Source: Metarhizobium sp964253915
Lineage (GTDB): Bacteria; Pseudomonadota; Alphaproteobacteria; Rhizobiales; Rhizobiaceae
Length of the DNA stretch: 64,000 nt
Reading direction: 5' to 3'
NCBI RefSeq assembly: GCF_964253915.1
Contig: NZ_CAXUSG020000002.1
Span: forward strand, 620,001 to 684,000
In this document: one piece after another, positions 8,652 to 16,246 of the stretch
Position numbering within the stretch: the first letter of the stretch is position 1
How the letters are laid out: every line of letters begins with the position of its first letter
Made by a program: the position numbers and the translations under genes
Notes under the pieces: model-generated
What the model was told of the DNA's origin: nothing
The model's input: only the letters and a program-made list of their open reading frames with translations
The model's database searches: none

Positions 8652-8666
8652 CGTCTTTCTCCCGGA

Positions 8667-10163
8667 TCAGGCCGCTTCGGACGCGGAGGCCGCGGCAATG
8701 ACGGTGGATGTGGTGAGGTCGGCGCCGGTCAGTTCGCGGACGATCCGTCCGCGCGAAAACACCAGCGCCCGGTGGCAGATATGGGCGATCTCTTCGAAAT
8801 CGGTGGAGATCACCAGGACGGCGAGCCCCTGTTCGACGGCGGACGCGATCAGCCGATAGATATCGGCCTTGGCGCCGACATCGACGCCGGCCGTCGGATC
8901 TTCGGCAATCAGAAGCTTGCGGTCGGTGGTCAGCCAGCGGCCGACGACCACCTTCTGCTGATTGCCGCCGGACAATGCCTCGATGGCCAGCGATTGATCG
9001 TTCGGCCGCAGGCCGACCTTCTCGCCGATGGCGGCTGCCATTTCCGCTTCCTTGACCGGCGACAGGAAAGCGCCGAGACCACGGCCGGAGGCGCGGGGAT
9101 TGAGATAGGTGTTTTCCCGCAGCGACAGCGACATGGCGACGGATTCCTCCGTGCGGTCGCGGGCGATCAGGCCGATGCCGGAGGCGATAGCCGTTTCGGG
9201 ACTGGTCAGATCCGGTGCCGCACCACGCACCGTCACCTGCCCCGTAGCCGGCTCGGCGCCGAACAGCGCCCTGCCGATCAGCTCCTGTCCGGCGCCGCGC
9301 AAGCCGACGAGGCCGAGCAATTCACCCTGGCGCAAATCGAAGGACACCGGGCCGGCGCCACGGCAGGCAAGGTCACGCACCGAAACCAGCACGTCCCCCG
9401 GCGCGGTTTCCGCCTTGGCAAACAGCTGGTCGGCCTTGCGCCCGACGATCATGCGGATCAGTTCATCCGGGTTCGTGTCGCGCACCGGGGTTTCGCCGAC
9501 GAGAAAGCCATCGCGCAGCACGGCGACGCGGTCGGCGATACGGAAGATTTCGTCAAGGCGATGCGAGACGTAGATCATCGCCACGCCACGCTCCTTCAGC
9601 GGGCGGATCGCCTGGAAAAGGCGCTCGACCTCGTCGGCCGGCAGGCTGGCGGTCGGCTCGTCGAGAACCAGGACATCGGCCTCGACGGCCAAGGCACGGG
9701 CAATGGCGACCAGCGATTTTTCGGTGCGGGTCAGGTTCTGTACGCGGGTCGAGGGATCGAAATCGCAGCCGACCAGTTTCAGGGCCTCTGCCGTCCGCCG
9801 CGCCGTCGCGTTCCAGTCGATGAGCTTGCGCCGCAGTGAAAAACCCTGCGCCAGCCCAACATTTTCGGCTACCGTCATCCATTCGATCAGGCCGAGATCC
9901 TGATGGATGAAGGCCACCGGTTGGCGTTCCTGCGGCTTCGGCGGACGATGATGGTAGCTCTCGCCGCGAAACAGGATGTCGCCACCATCGGGTTTGTAGA
10001 TCCCCGCAAGGGTCTTGATGAGCGTCGATTTGCCGGCACCGTTCTCGCCGAGAAGCGCAAGGATTTCCCCCTGCTTCAAATCGAGCGAGACATTCGTCAG
10101 CGCCTTGGTGCCGCCGAATTCTTTCGAGACCGCTCGAAATTCGAGAAGTGTGCCCGCCGTCAT
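8667..10163 (-). CDS. Sugar ABC transporter ATP-binding protein, two-domain (RbsA/MglA type)
   Basis: The 498-residue protein has an amino-terminal nucleotide-binding domain (Walker A GENGAGKS, Walker B VLVLDEPTASLP) and a carboxy-terminal one (LLGLVGLRGAGQE in place of a canonical Walker A, then LSGGNQQKVVVGRWL and LLIAEDPTAGVDVGAK). The degenerate second Walker A is normal for the RbsA/MglA family. The ATG at 10163 follows GGAGGAG by 3-5 bases and is preferred to an ATG 19 codons upstream. In the amino-terminal domain the usual LSGGQ signature reads QNLTRTEKSLVAIARAL, a departure also seen in some relatives. First gene of the minus arm of the LacI-type regulon. Confidence 0.92.
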   Translation of the reverse strand: MTAGTLLEFRAVSKEFGGTKALTNVSLDLKQGEILALLGENGAGKSTLIKTLAGIYKPDGGDILFRGESYHHRPPKPQERQPVAFIHQDLGLIEWMTVAENVGLAQGFSLRRKLIDWNATARRTAEALKLVGCDFDPSTRVQNLTRTEKSLVAIARALAVEADVLVLDEPTASLPADEVERLFQAIRPLKERGVAMIYVSHRLDEIFRIADRVAVLRDGFLVGETPVRDTNPDELIRMIVGRKADQLFAKAETAPGDVLVSVRDLACRGAGPVSFDLRQGELLGLVGLRGAGQELIGRALFGAEPATGQVTVRGAAPDLTSPETAIASGIGLIARDRTEESVAMSLSLRENTYLNPRASGRGLGAFLSPVKEAEMAAAIGEKVGLRPNDQSLAIEALSGGNQQKVVVGRWLTTDRKLLIAEDPTAGVDVGAKADIYRLIASAVEQGLAVLVISTDFEEIAHICHRALVFSRGRIVRELTGADLTTSTVIAAASASEAA

Positions 10164-10192
10164 TTTCTCCTCCCAGAGCCTGATGTTTCGAC

Positions 10193-10220
10193 CATATGGT
10201 ATCGATAACATTTGTGTCAA
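10193..10220 (-). promoter_or_regulatory. Promoter and operator of the minus-strand sugar-acid importer operon
   Basis: On the minus strand TTGACA (10220-10215), 16 bases, then CATATG (10198-10193) make a plausible promoter with a strong -35 and weak -10. The near-palindrome TGGTATCGATAACA (10197-10210) fills the spacer, as expected for a LacI-family operator that occludes RNA polymerase. Confidence 0.6.
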
Positions 10221-10281
10221 GCGGCAAATCCGGACGTCATTTTGCCGATCGCCACGATGCCCGAATTGGCGAAAAAGACGC

Positions 10282-10319
10282 TGGACAAATGATCTTCGGC
10301 CGATATGTTATCGATAACA
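10282..10319 (+). promoter_or_regulatory. Promoter and perfect LacI-type operator of the plus-strand idonate operon
   Basis: TGGACA (10282-10287), 16 bases, TATGTT (10304-10309) is a candidate plus-strand promoter. It is overlapped by TGTTATCGATAACA (10306-10319), a perfect 14-bp palindrome with a central CG, typical of LacI/GntR-type operators. Its centre is 109 bp from the operator at 10197-10210, which would allow repression looping between the two divergent promoters. Confidence 0.62.
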
Positions 10320-10337
10320 AGATATCCGTGGGAGGAA

Positions 10338-11288
10338 ATGTTGAGCAAAATCGAGATCCTTCAGGTCGGTCCTTACCCCGCATGGGACGAGGAACGCCTG
10401 AATGCCCATTTCACCATGCATCGCTACTTCGAAGCTGCCGACAAGGCGGCCTTTCTGGCAGCCCATGCCGCTGGCATTCGCGGCATTGCCACGCGTGGCG
10501 AACTCGGCGCCAGCAGGGCGATGATCGAAGCCCTGCCCCATCTCGAAGTGATCAGCGTCTATGGCGTCGGTTACGATGCGGTGGATCTCCAGGCAGCTCG
10601 CGAACGCGGTATCCGGGTCACCAACACGCCCGACGTCCTGACAAAAGATGTCGCCGATCTCGGTGTCGCGATGATGCTGACGCTGGCACGCGGCATGATC
10701 GGCGCCGAACGCTGGGTCAGGAGCGGCGACTGGGCGGCGAAGGGGGGGTATCCACTTCAATCCCAAGCGCATGGCAAACGTGTCGGCATTCTGGGGCTTG
10801 GTCGCATCGGCTTCGAAGTGGGGAGACGCCTGGCCGGCTTCGACATGGACATCGCCTACAGCAGCCGCACGCCGAAAGAAGGCGCCGGAAACTGGACCTA
10901 TGTTGCCGATCCGGTGGCGCTTGCCGCCCGCTCCGATTTCCTCTTCGTCACCCTCGCCTCGACGGCGGAGACACGCCATATCGTCGACCGCGAGGTTCTG
11001 CGCGCCCTGAGTCCGTCAGGCATGCTGATCAATATTTCGCGTGCCGCGACCATCGACGAGGAAGCGCTTCTCGATGCCTTGGAAAACAAGACGCTTGGCT
11101 CTGCCGCACTCGATGTCTTCGAAGGCGAGCCGAAGCTCAACCCGCGCTTCCTCGCGCTCGACAACGTACTTCTGCAGCCGCATCATGCCTCGGGCACGGT
11201 GGAAACCCGCAAGGCGATGGGGGCGCTGGTGTTCGACAATCTCTCGGCCCATTTCGATGGCCGTCCGCTGCCAACCCCGGTTCTGTGA
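10338..11288 (+). CDS. D-isomer-specific 2-hydroxyacid dehydrogenase (GhrB/2-ketogluconate reductase-like)
   Basis: The 316-residue enzyme has the Rossmann motif VGILGLGRIGFEVGRRLAG and the catalytic triad of the family: Arg in LINISRAATIDE, Glu in DVFEGEP and His in LQPHHASG. The ATG at 10338 is used because GGGAGGA lies directly upstream; an ATG 11 codons earlier falls inside the operator. First gene of the operon. By context it may reduce a 2-keto sugar acid (2-ketogluconate or 2,5-diketogluconate) with NAD(P)H; glyoxylate or hydroxypyruvate reduction is equally compatible with sequence. Confidence 0.9.
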   Translation: MLSKIEILQVGPYPAWDEERLNAHFTMHRYFEAADKAAFLAAHAAGIRGIATRGELGASRAMIEALPHLEVISVYGVGYDAVDLQAARERGIRVTNTPDVLTKDVADLGVAMMLTLARGMIGAERWVRSGDWAAKGGYPLQSQAHGKRVGILGLGRIGFEVGRRLAGFDMDIAYSSRTPKEGAGNWTYVADPVALAARSDFLFVTLASTAETRHIVDREVLRALSPSGMLINISRAATIDEEALLDALENKTLGSAALDVFEGEPKLNPRFLALDNVLLQPHHASGTVETRKAMGALVFDNLSAHFDGRPLPTPVL

Positions 11289-11296
11289 GGCCAGAC

Positions 11297-12328
11297 ATGA
11301 AAGCGATCGTCATCCACGCGGCCAGGGATTTGCGCATCGAGGAGCGAGAGCCGGAAGCACCCGGCCCAGGCGAGGTGGAAATCCGCCTCGCGACCGGCGG
11401 CATCTGCGGCTCGGACCTGCATTATTACCATCACGGCGGTTTTGGCACTGTGCGCCTGAAGCAGCCGATGATCCTCGGTCATGAGGTTGCCGGCCATGTC
11501 GCGGCCCTGGGCGAAGGCGTTTCGGATCTGGCCATCGGCGACCTCGTCGCCGTGTCGCCTTCAAGGCCGTGCGGTGCCTGCGACTATTGCCTGAAGGGCC
11601 TGCCGAACCATTGTTTCAACATGCGTTTCTACGGATCGGCCATGCCCTTCCCGCATATTCAGGGCGCCTTCCGGGAACGGCTCGTCGCCAGGGCCAGCCA
11701 ATGCGTCAAGGCCGACGGCCTGTCGGCCGGCGAGGCTGCCATGGCCGAGCCGCTGTCGGTCACGCTGCATGCCACGCGCCGCGCTGGCGAGATCCTGGGC
11801 AAGCGCGTGCTCGTCACCGGTTGCGGCCCGATCGGCACCCTCTCGATCCTCGCCGCCCGCCGGGCCGGTGCCGCCGAAATCGTCGCCGCCGACATTGCGG
11901 AACGGGCGCTGGGCTTTGCCCGCGCAATCGGGGCAGATCGTACGATCAATCTTTCCGAGGATCGCGACGGTCTCGTGCCTTTCAGTGAAAACAAGGGCAC
12001 GTTCGACATTCTCTACGAATGCTCGGGCGCGCAGCCGGCCCTCGTCGCCGGCATTCAGGCGCTCAAGCCGCGTGGCGTCATCGTTCAGCTCGGCCTCGGC
12101 GGGGAGATGAGCCTGCCGATGATGGCGATAACGGCCAAGGAACTGGACCTGCGCGGCTCCTTCCGCTTCCACGAGGAATTCGCGGTCGCCGTCCGGCTCA
12201 TGCAGGGCGGGCTGATCGATGTGAAGCCATTGATCACCCACACGCTGCCGCTGGCCGACGCCCTCAAGGCCTTCGAGATCGCTTCGGACAAGGGCCAGTC
12301 GATGAAGACGCAGATCGCATTTTCCTGA
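11297..12328 (+). CDS. idnD: L-idonate 5-dehydrogenase (zinc-dependent MDR family)
   Basis: The 343-residue protein is a medium-chain zinc dehydrogenase: catalytic zinc ligands Cys37 (GICGSD) and His62-Glu63 (GHEVAG), structural zinc cysteines 92, 95, 98 and 106, and the cofactor motif VTGCGPIGTLSILAA. The segment NMRFYGSAMPFPHIQGAFRE is characteristic of L-idonate 5-dehydrogenase, which oxidises L-idonate to 5-keto-D-gluconate. Direct linkage to a gluconate 5-dehydrogenase and gluconokinase reproduces the E. coli idn logic. It starts 8 bases after the preceding stop with GAGG upstream. Confidence 0.88.
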   Translation: MKAIVIHAARDLRIEEREPEAPGPGEVEIRLATGGICGSDLHYYHHGGFGTVRLKQPMILGHEVAGHVAALGEGVSDLAIGDLVAVSPSRPCGACDYCLKGLPNHCFNMRFYGSAMPFPHIQGAFRERLVARASQCVKADGLSAGEAAMAEPLSVTLHATRRAGEILGKRVLVTGCGPIGTLSILAARRAGAAEIVAADIAERALGFARAIGADRTINLSEDRDGLVPFSENKGTFDILYECSGAQPALVAGIQALKPRGVIVQLGLGGEMSLPMMAITAKELDLRGSFRFHEEFAVAVRLMQGGLIDVKPLITHTLPLADALKAFEIASDKGQSMKTQIAFS

Positions 12329-12339
12329 GGAATTCACTC

Positions 12340-13095
12340 ATGAGCACCAATCTTTTCAATCTGGCGGGCAAACGTGCCCTGGTCACCGGCTCCTCGCAGG
12401 GCATCGGCTTTGCGCTGGCGAAAGGCCTCGCCGCGGCGGGCGCCGATATCGTCCTCAACGGCCGCGACGAAGGGAAACTTTCGGCTGCCGCAAACGACCT
12501 CGGCGCAAAACACAGCCTCGCCTTCGACGCCACCGACCACGAGGCGGTGCGCGCGGCCGTCGATGGCTTCGAGGCAACGGTGGGCGCCATCGACATCCTC
12601 GTCAACAATGCCGGCATGCAGCACCGCACGCCGCTGGAGGATTTTCCCGCCGATGCCTTCGAGCGGCTGCTGAGGACGAATATTTCGACGGTCTTTAATG
12701 TCGGCCAGGCCGTCGCGCGCCACATGATCGCGCGCGGCGCCGGCAAGATCATCAACATCGCCAGTGTCCAGACGGCGCTCGCCCGCCCCGGAATCGCGCC
12801 TTACACGGCCACGAAAGGCGCGGTCGGCAACCTCACCAAGGGCATGGCGACGGATTGGGCGAAATATGGCCTGCAATGCAACGCCATCGCACCCGGCTAT
12901 TTCGATACACCGCTGAATGCCGCCCTCGTTGCCGATCCGGCCTTTTCCGCCTGGCTGGAAAAACGCACGCCGGCCGGCCGCTGGGGCAAGGTGGAGGAGC
13001 TTGTCGGCGCCTGCATCTTCCTTTCCTCCGATGCGTCCTCCTTCGTGAACGGACATGTGCTGTATGTCGATGGCGGCATTACGGCCTCGCTCTGA
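12340..13095 (+). CDS. idnO: Gluconate 5-dehydrogenase (5-ketogluconate reductase), SDR family
   Basis: The 251-residue classical SDR has the cofactor motif TGSSQGIGFALAKGL, the NAG motif NNAGMQHR, the catalytic Ser in IINIASVQTA and Tyr-Lys in YTATKGA. The start (LAGKRALVTGSSQGIG) and length match gluconate 5-dehydrogenase, which reduces 5-keto-D-gluconate to D-gluconate with NADPH. It takes the product of the preceding idnD and supplies gluconokinase. Start at 12340 with GAGG 10 bases upstream. Confidence 0.85.
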   Translation: MSTNLFNLAGKRALVTGSSQGIGFALAKGLAAAGADIVLNGRDEGKLSAAANDLGAKHSLAFDATDHEAVRAAVDGFEATVGAIDILVNNAGMQHRTPLEDFPADAFERLLRTNISTVFNVGQAVARHMIARGAGKIINIASVQTALARPGIAPYTATKGAVGNLTKGMATDWAKYGLQCNAIAPGYFDTPLNAALVADPAFSAWLEKRTPAGRWGKVEELVGACIFLSSDASSFVNGHVLYVDGGITASL

Positions 13096-13096
13096 G

Positions 13097-13600
13097 ATGC
13101 GGCGGCGTGTCGTTCTCATGGGCGTTGCCGGCTGTGGCAAGTCCGCCGTCGGTGCGGCACTCGCCGCCCGTCTCGGCGCCGCCTATCTGGACGGCGACGA
13201 CCTGCATCCGCCCGAAAACATTGCCAAGATGAGCCGCGGCGAACCTTTGACGGATGATGATCGCCTGCCTTGGCTGGCCCGCGTCGCCGGCGCGCTCGCA
13301 GAGCCTCGCGGCATCCTCTTCCTCGGCTGCTCGGCGCTCAAGCGCCGCTACCGCGACCAGATACGCGCGCAGGCCGGCGCGCCGGTGGTCTTCGTCCACC
13401 TGTCCGGCAGCAAGGCGCTGATCACGGCCCGCATGGCGGCCCGCTCCGGTCATTTCATGCCGAAGAGCCTGATCGAAAGCCAGTTCGCGGCGCTCGAGCC
13501 GCCCATGGCGGACGAAGAAGCTATCAGCGTCGATATCGACGCCCCGATCGACACACTCGTGGCCACGATCGCCGCGAAACTGCAGGAGATGCCATCATGA
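13097..13600 (+). CDS. Gluconokinase (GntK/IdnK family)
   Basis: The 167-residue kinase has the P-loop GVAGCGKSAVG (residues 9-19), the substrate-binding DGDDLHPPENIAKM and PLTDDDRLPWL, and CSALKRRYRDQIR, all diagnostic for thermoresistant-type gluconokinases. It phosphorylates D-gluconate to 6-phosphogluconate, the entry to the Entner-Doudoroff or pentose phosphate route. It begins 1 base after the gluconate 5-dehydrogenase stop and has no clear ribosome-binding site, so it probably depends on translational coupling. It ends overlapping the next gene by 4 bases. Confidence 0.93.
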   Translation: MRRRVVLMGVAGCGKSAVGAALAARLGAAYLDGDDLHPPENIAKMSRGEPLTDDDRLPWLARVAGALAEPRGILFLGCSALKRRYRDQIRAQAGAPVVFVHLSGSKALITARMAARSGHFMPKSLIESQFAALEPPMADEEAISVDIDAPIDTLVATIAAKLQEMPS

Positions 13601-14484
13601 CCAACAGGGTAGCGCTGATCGGCGCCGGCGCCATGGGCGGCGCCATCGGCACACGGCTGGCGCAAACGGGCAATAGCCTCACCGTCTTCGACCCCGATCC
13701 GGCAAAACGCCAGGCGCTGGTCGACAAGGGCGCCCTCGCCGCCTCTACCGCGGCGGAGGCAGCGGCGGCGAGCGACTATGTCATCCTCAGCCTCAACTCG
13801 CCCGCCATCGTACGGCAGGCGGTTTTTGGCGAGGGGGGCGTGGCAGAGGGCGCGCGTCCGGGCACGCTGATCATCGACATGTCCTCGATCGATCCCGAGG
13901 CGACAAAACAGCTTGCCGCCGATGCCGCCGGCATGGGCCTGCGCTGGGTGGACAGCCCGCTGTCTGGCGGCGCGCCAAAAGCCTTGATCGGCGAACTGAC
14001 GCTGATGGCCGGCGGCGATGCCAAGGACGTCGAGGATGCCCATACCGTGCTGCGTCACGTCGCCAGCAACTATACCCATATGGGACCGGTCGGGGCGGGC
14101 CAGACGACCAAGCTGATCAACCAGGTGCTCTGCGGCCTCGGTTTTCTTGCCGTGGCCGAGGCGACGCAGCTGGCGCTCGATGCCGGCGTGGACGCCGCAA
14201 AAATCCCGCAAGCGCTGAAGGGCGGCCGGGCCGACAGCGCCATCCTGCAGGAATACATGCCGCGCTTTGTCACGAAGGATTACCGACGGACCGGCCGTAT
14301 CGACAACATGGTGAAGGATCTGAACGGCGCGCAGGACCTTGCCCGCCGCACCAACACCGCCATGCCGCTGACGGCGGCCTGCGCCGAAATTCACCGCATG
14401 CTGACGGCCGCCGGTCTCGGCGGCGAGGACCAGGCGGCACTGATGGAATTTTTCCGCGGACCCAACAAGGAGACTTTTGAATGA
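13597..14484 (+). CDS. 3-hydroxyisobutyrate dehydrogenase-family NAD(P) oxidoreductase
   Basis: The 295-residue beta-hydroxyacid dehydrogenase has the Rossmann motif GAGAMGGAIGTRL, the substrate-binding segment DSPLSGGAPKA and the catalytic Lys in GAGQTTKLINQ. Relatives act on 3-hydroxyisobutyrate, tartronate semialdehyde (2-hydroxy-3-oxopropionate), threonate or sulfolactaldehyde. Its 4-base overlaps with the genes on both sides place it firmly in the idonate/gluconate operon. Its substrate there is unclear, since the idn route to 6-phosphogluconate needs no such step; another imported sugar acid is likely. Confidence 0.88.
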   Translation: MTNRVALIGAGAMGGAIGTRLAQTGNSLTVFDPDPAKRQALVDKGALAASTAAEAAAASDYVILSLNSPAIVRQAVFGEGGVAEGARPGTLIIDMSSIDPEATKQLAADAAGMGLRWVDSPLSGGAPKALIGELTLMAGGDAKDVEDAHTVLRHVASNYTHMGPVGAGQTTKLINQVLCGLGFLAVAEATQLALDAGVDAAKIPQALKGGRADSAILQEYMPRFVTKDYRRTGRIDNMVKDLNGAQDLARRTNTAMPLTAACAEIHRMLTAAGLGGEDQAALMEFFRGPNKETFE

Positions 14485-14813
14485 TCACCCGTTTCGCACT
14501 GTTCGAAGGCAAGGTGAAGGAGGGGCAGACGGATGCCTTCCGCAAGGCCGTCATCGAGCGCATCCTGCCCAAATGGCAAAAGTTTCCGAAAGCGACGGAC
14601 GTGCGCGTTTCCTTCGCCGAGGCACGCGACGACGGAGCGCCGGAATATCCCCTGATTCTCGCGATCAACTACCCCGATCTCGACGCCGTGGAAGCGGCGC
14701 TGGCAAGCCCGGTCCGCGCCGAATCCCGCGCGGCGACGGAGGCGGTACTTGCGGAATTCTTCGAAGGCCGCATCCATCATCATGTGACGCTCGCGAACGA
14801 ATACAAGCTTTAG
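14481..14813 (+). CDS. Small EthD/Dabb-like alpha-beta barrel protein
   Basis: The 110-residue protein (MITRFALFEGKVKEGQTDAF..., PEYPLILAINYPDLDAVEAAL, ending FFEGRIHHHVTLANEY) has the pattern of the EthD/Dabb dimeric ferredoxin-like fold. Its ATG overlaps the previous stop (ATGA), so it is the last gene of the operon. Members often accompany oxidative or sugar-acid catabolic enzymes without an established reaction; some are aldose mutarotase-like or isomerases. The HHH run near the C-terminus could bind metal (inference). Confidence 0.75.
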   Translation: MITRFALFEGKVKEGQTDAFRKAVIERILPKWQKFPKATDVRVSFAEARDDGAPEYPLILAINYPDLDAVEAALASPVRAESRAATEAVLAEFFEGRIHHHVTLANEYKL

Positions 14814-14993
14814 AAGCCGCGGTAAGCAACTCGATCCGGCGGCCTGTGAACGGTCGCCGACGATATCGGCATGCGGTTTCCACCAACCGGGTGCCCAAAC
14901 GGCTGGCGGAAGAACACCAAAAATGCCGGCTGGTTTGCGCGCCTGCTGAAATAGAGGCAGTCTCCATCGACGTCCCCGAAGCAGGAATTTCGA

Positions 14994-15512
14994 TTGAAGA
15001 CACGCAAGCCGCTTATTCTCACTGCCCGGATCGCGGAAACGGACCTCGCGCCATTCGACCGTCTCCGCCAGGCACATTTTCCAACGGATCGAAACTTCCT
15101 CCGCGCCCATCTGACCATGTTTCATCGGTTGCCCGGCGAATACGAGGCGCGGATCGTCAACGAACTCATCAGCGCCGCGCAACGCACCGATGTCATGACG
15201 GCACATGTCAGCGGCGTCAGACATCTTGGTGCCGGCGTTGCCTATTCCATCACAAGCCCGGCCTTGTCCGACATGCGCGCAGCATTGAAGCTTGAATTCG
15301 TCTCATGGCTCGGCTCCCAGGATATGCGGGAATGGCAGCCGCACATCACGGTTCAAAACAAGGCCTCGAAAGCCAAGGCCGACGACCTTTATCGAAGCTT
15401 GAGCCAAGGCTTTCAGCCTCACCCCATCTCCATAACGGGTCTCGATCTCTGGGATTATGTCGGCGGTCCATGGCAACACGCGAACTATGTACCGTTCAAC
15501 GCGGCGCCTTGA
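14994..15512 (+). CDS. 2H phosphoesterase / LigT-like 2'-5' RNA ligase superfamily protein
   Basis: The 172-residue protein contains the two signature HxT motifs, AHLTMF (residues 38-43) and PHITVQN near residue 117, which form the catalytic pair of the 2H phosphoesterase superfamily. Such proteins hydrolyse cyclic phosphodiesters of nucleotides or RNA ends. The start is TTG at 14994 with AGGAA just upstream; the first ATG in frame would remove the first HxT motif. It stands alone, 180 bases after the Dabb-like gene and convergent with the 15544 gene. The 14814-14993 interval shows nothing else recognisable. Confidence 0.85.
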   Translation: MKTRKPLILTARIAETDLAPFDRLRQAHFPTDRNFLRAHLTMFHRLPGEYEARIVNELISAAQRTDVMTAHVSGVRHLGAGVAYSITSPALSDMRAALKLEFVSWLGSQDMREWQPHITVQNKASKAKADDLYRSLSQGFQPHPISITGLDLWDYVGGPWQHANYVPFNAAP

Positions 15513-15543
15513 TCCGGCAAACGCCATGGCACCAAGACAGCCA

Positions 15544-16242
15544 TCACCAAGGCACGACCTTGTTGTCGAAATCGACGAAATGCACGCCCGTTTTTCCGGC
15601 GCTGGCGATCAGGGTTCCGACGATGCCCGCAGCGCTGGTATCAACATCGAGCGGGGCGGTATCACCTCCCATGTCGGTGCGCACCCAGCCCGGCGAAACG
15701 GCGAGATAGGTCCGGCCATCCGCATGGCGGGCGGCAAAGCTCTTCATCAACTGGTTGAGGGCGGCCTTGCTGGCGCGGTAAATCTCCCACGCCCCACCCG
15801 CATTGCCACTGACGCTGCCCATATTGGAGGACATGGCCGCCACCACCCCCACCGGCGTCACAAGATCGTGCAGCGCGGCGATGACGCGCAGCGGCGCAAG
15901 CGCATTGGTGAGCATCACATCGACGAAATCCTCGACGGGCGCGTCCTCGATCGCCGCAGCCGGATCGCGAGCGATACCGGCATTGACGAAAAGGACGTCC
16001 AGCGCACGACCGGAAAGGTCGCGCCGCACCCGGGCGATATCTTCGGCGACCGTGATGTCGAGCGTCACTATCGACAGCCGATCCCCGGCCGCCAGCGCAT
16101 CGAGCGCCGCGCGACCGCGGGCGTCGCGCACGGTGGCAATGACGTCCCAGCCCTTGGCAAGAAAGGCTTTCGCCAGGCCCAATCCCAGGCCGCGCGAGGC
16201 TCCGACGATCAATGCGACCTTGCGATCAGTTGCTTCCGACAT
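15544..16242 (-). CDS. Short-chain dehydrogenase/reductase
   Basis: The 232-residue SDR has GASRGLGLGLAKAFL at the cofactor site, NAGIA, the catalytic Ser region AAMSSNMGSV and Tyr-Lys in YRASKAALN. It is the last gene of the long minus-strand lactam/GABA operon, 4 bases after the succinate-semialdehyde dehydrogenase stop. A role in reducing or oxidising a semialdehyde or hydroxyacid intermediate is possible but is inference from location only. Confidence 0.88.
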   Translation of the reverse strand: MSEATDRKVALIVGASRGLGLGLAKAFLAKGWDVIATVRDARGRAALDALAAGDRLSIVTLDITVAEDIARVRRDLSGRALDVLFVNAGIARDPAAAIEDAPVEDFVDVMLTNALAPLRVIAALHDLVTPVGVVAAMSSNMGSVSGNAGGAWEIYRASKAALNQLMKSFAARHADGRTYLAVSPGWVRTDMGGDTAPLDVDTSAAGIVGTLIASAGKTGVHFVDFDNKVVPW

Positions 16243-16246
16243 CTGG

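Noticed and set aside
7737..9839. A 700-codon plus-strand open frame opposite the second sugar importer
   Set aside because: Antisense to the permease and ATPase, which have full motif support; the frame is rich in Asp, Gly, Arg and His without any recognisable domain.
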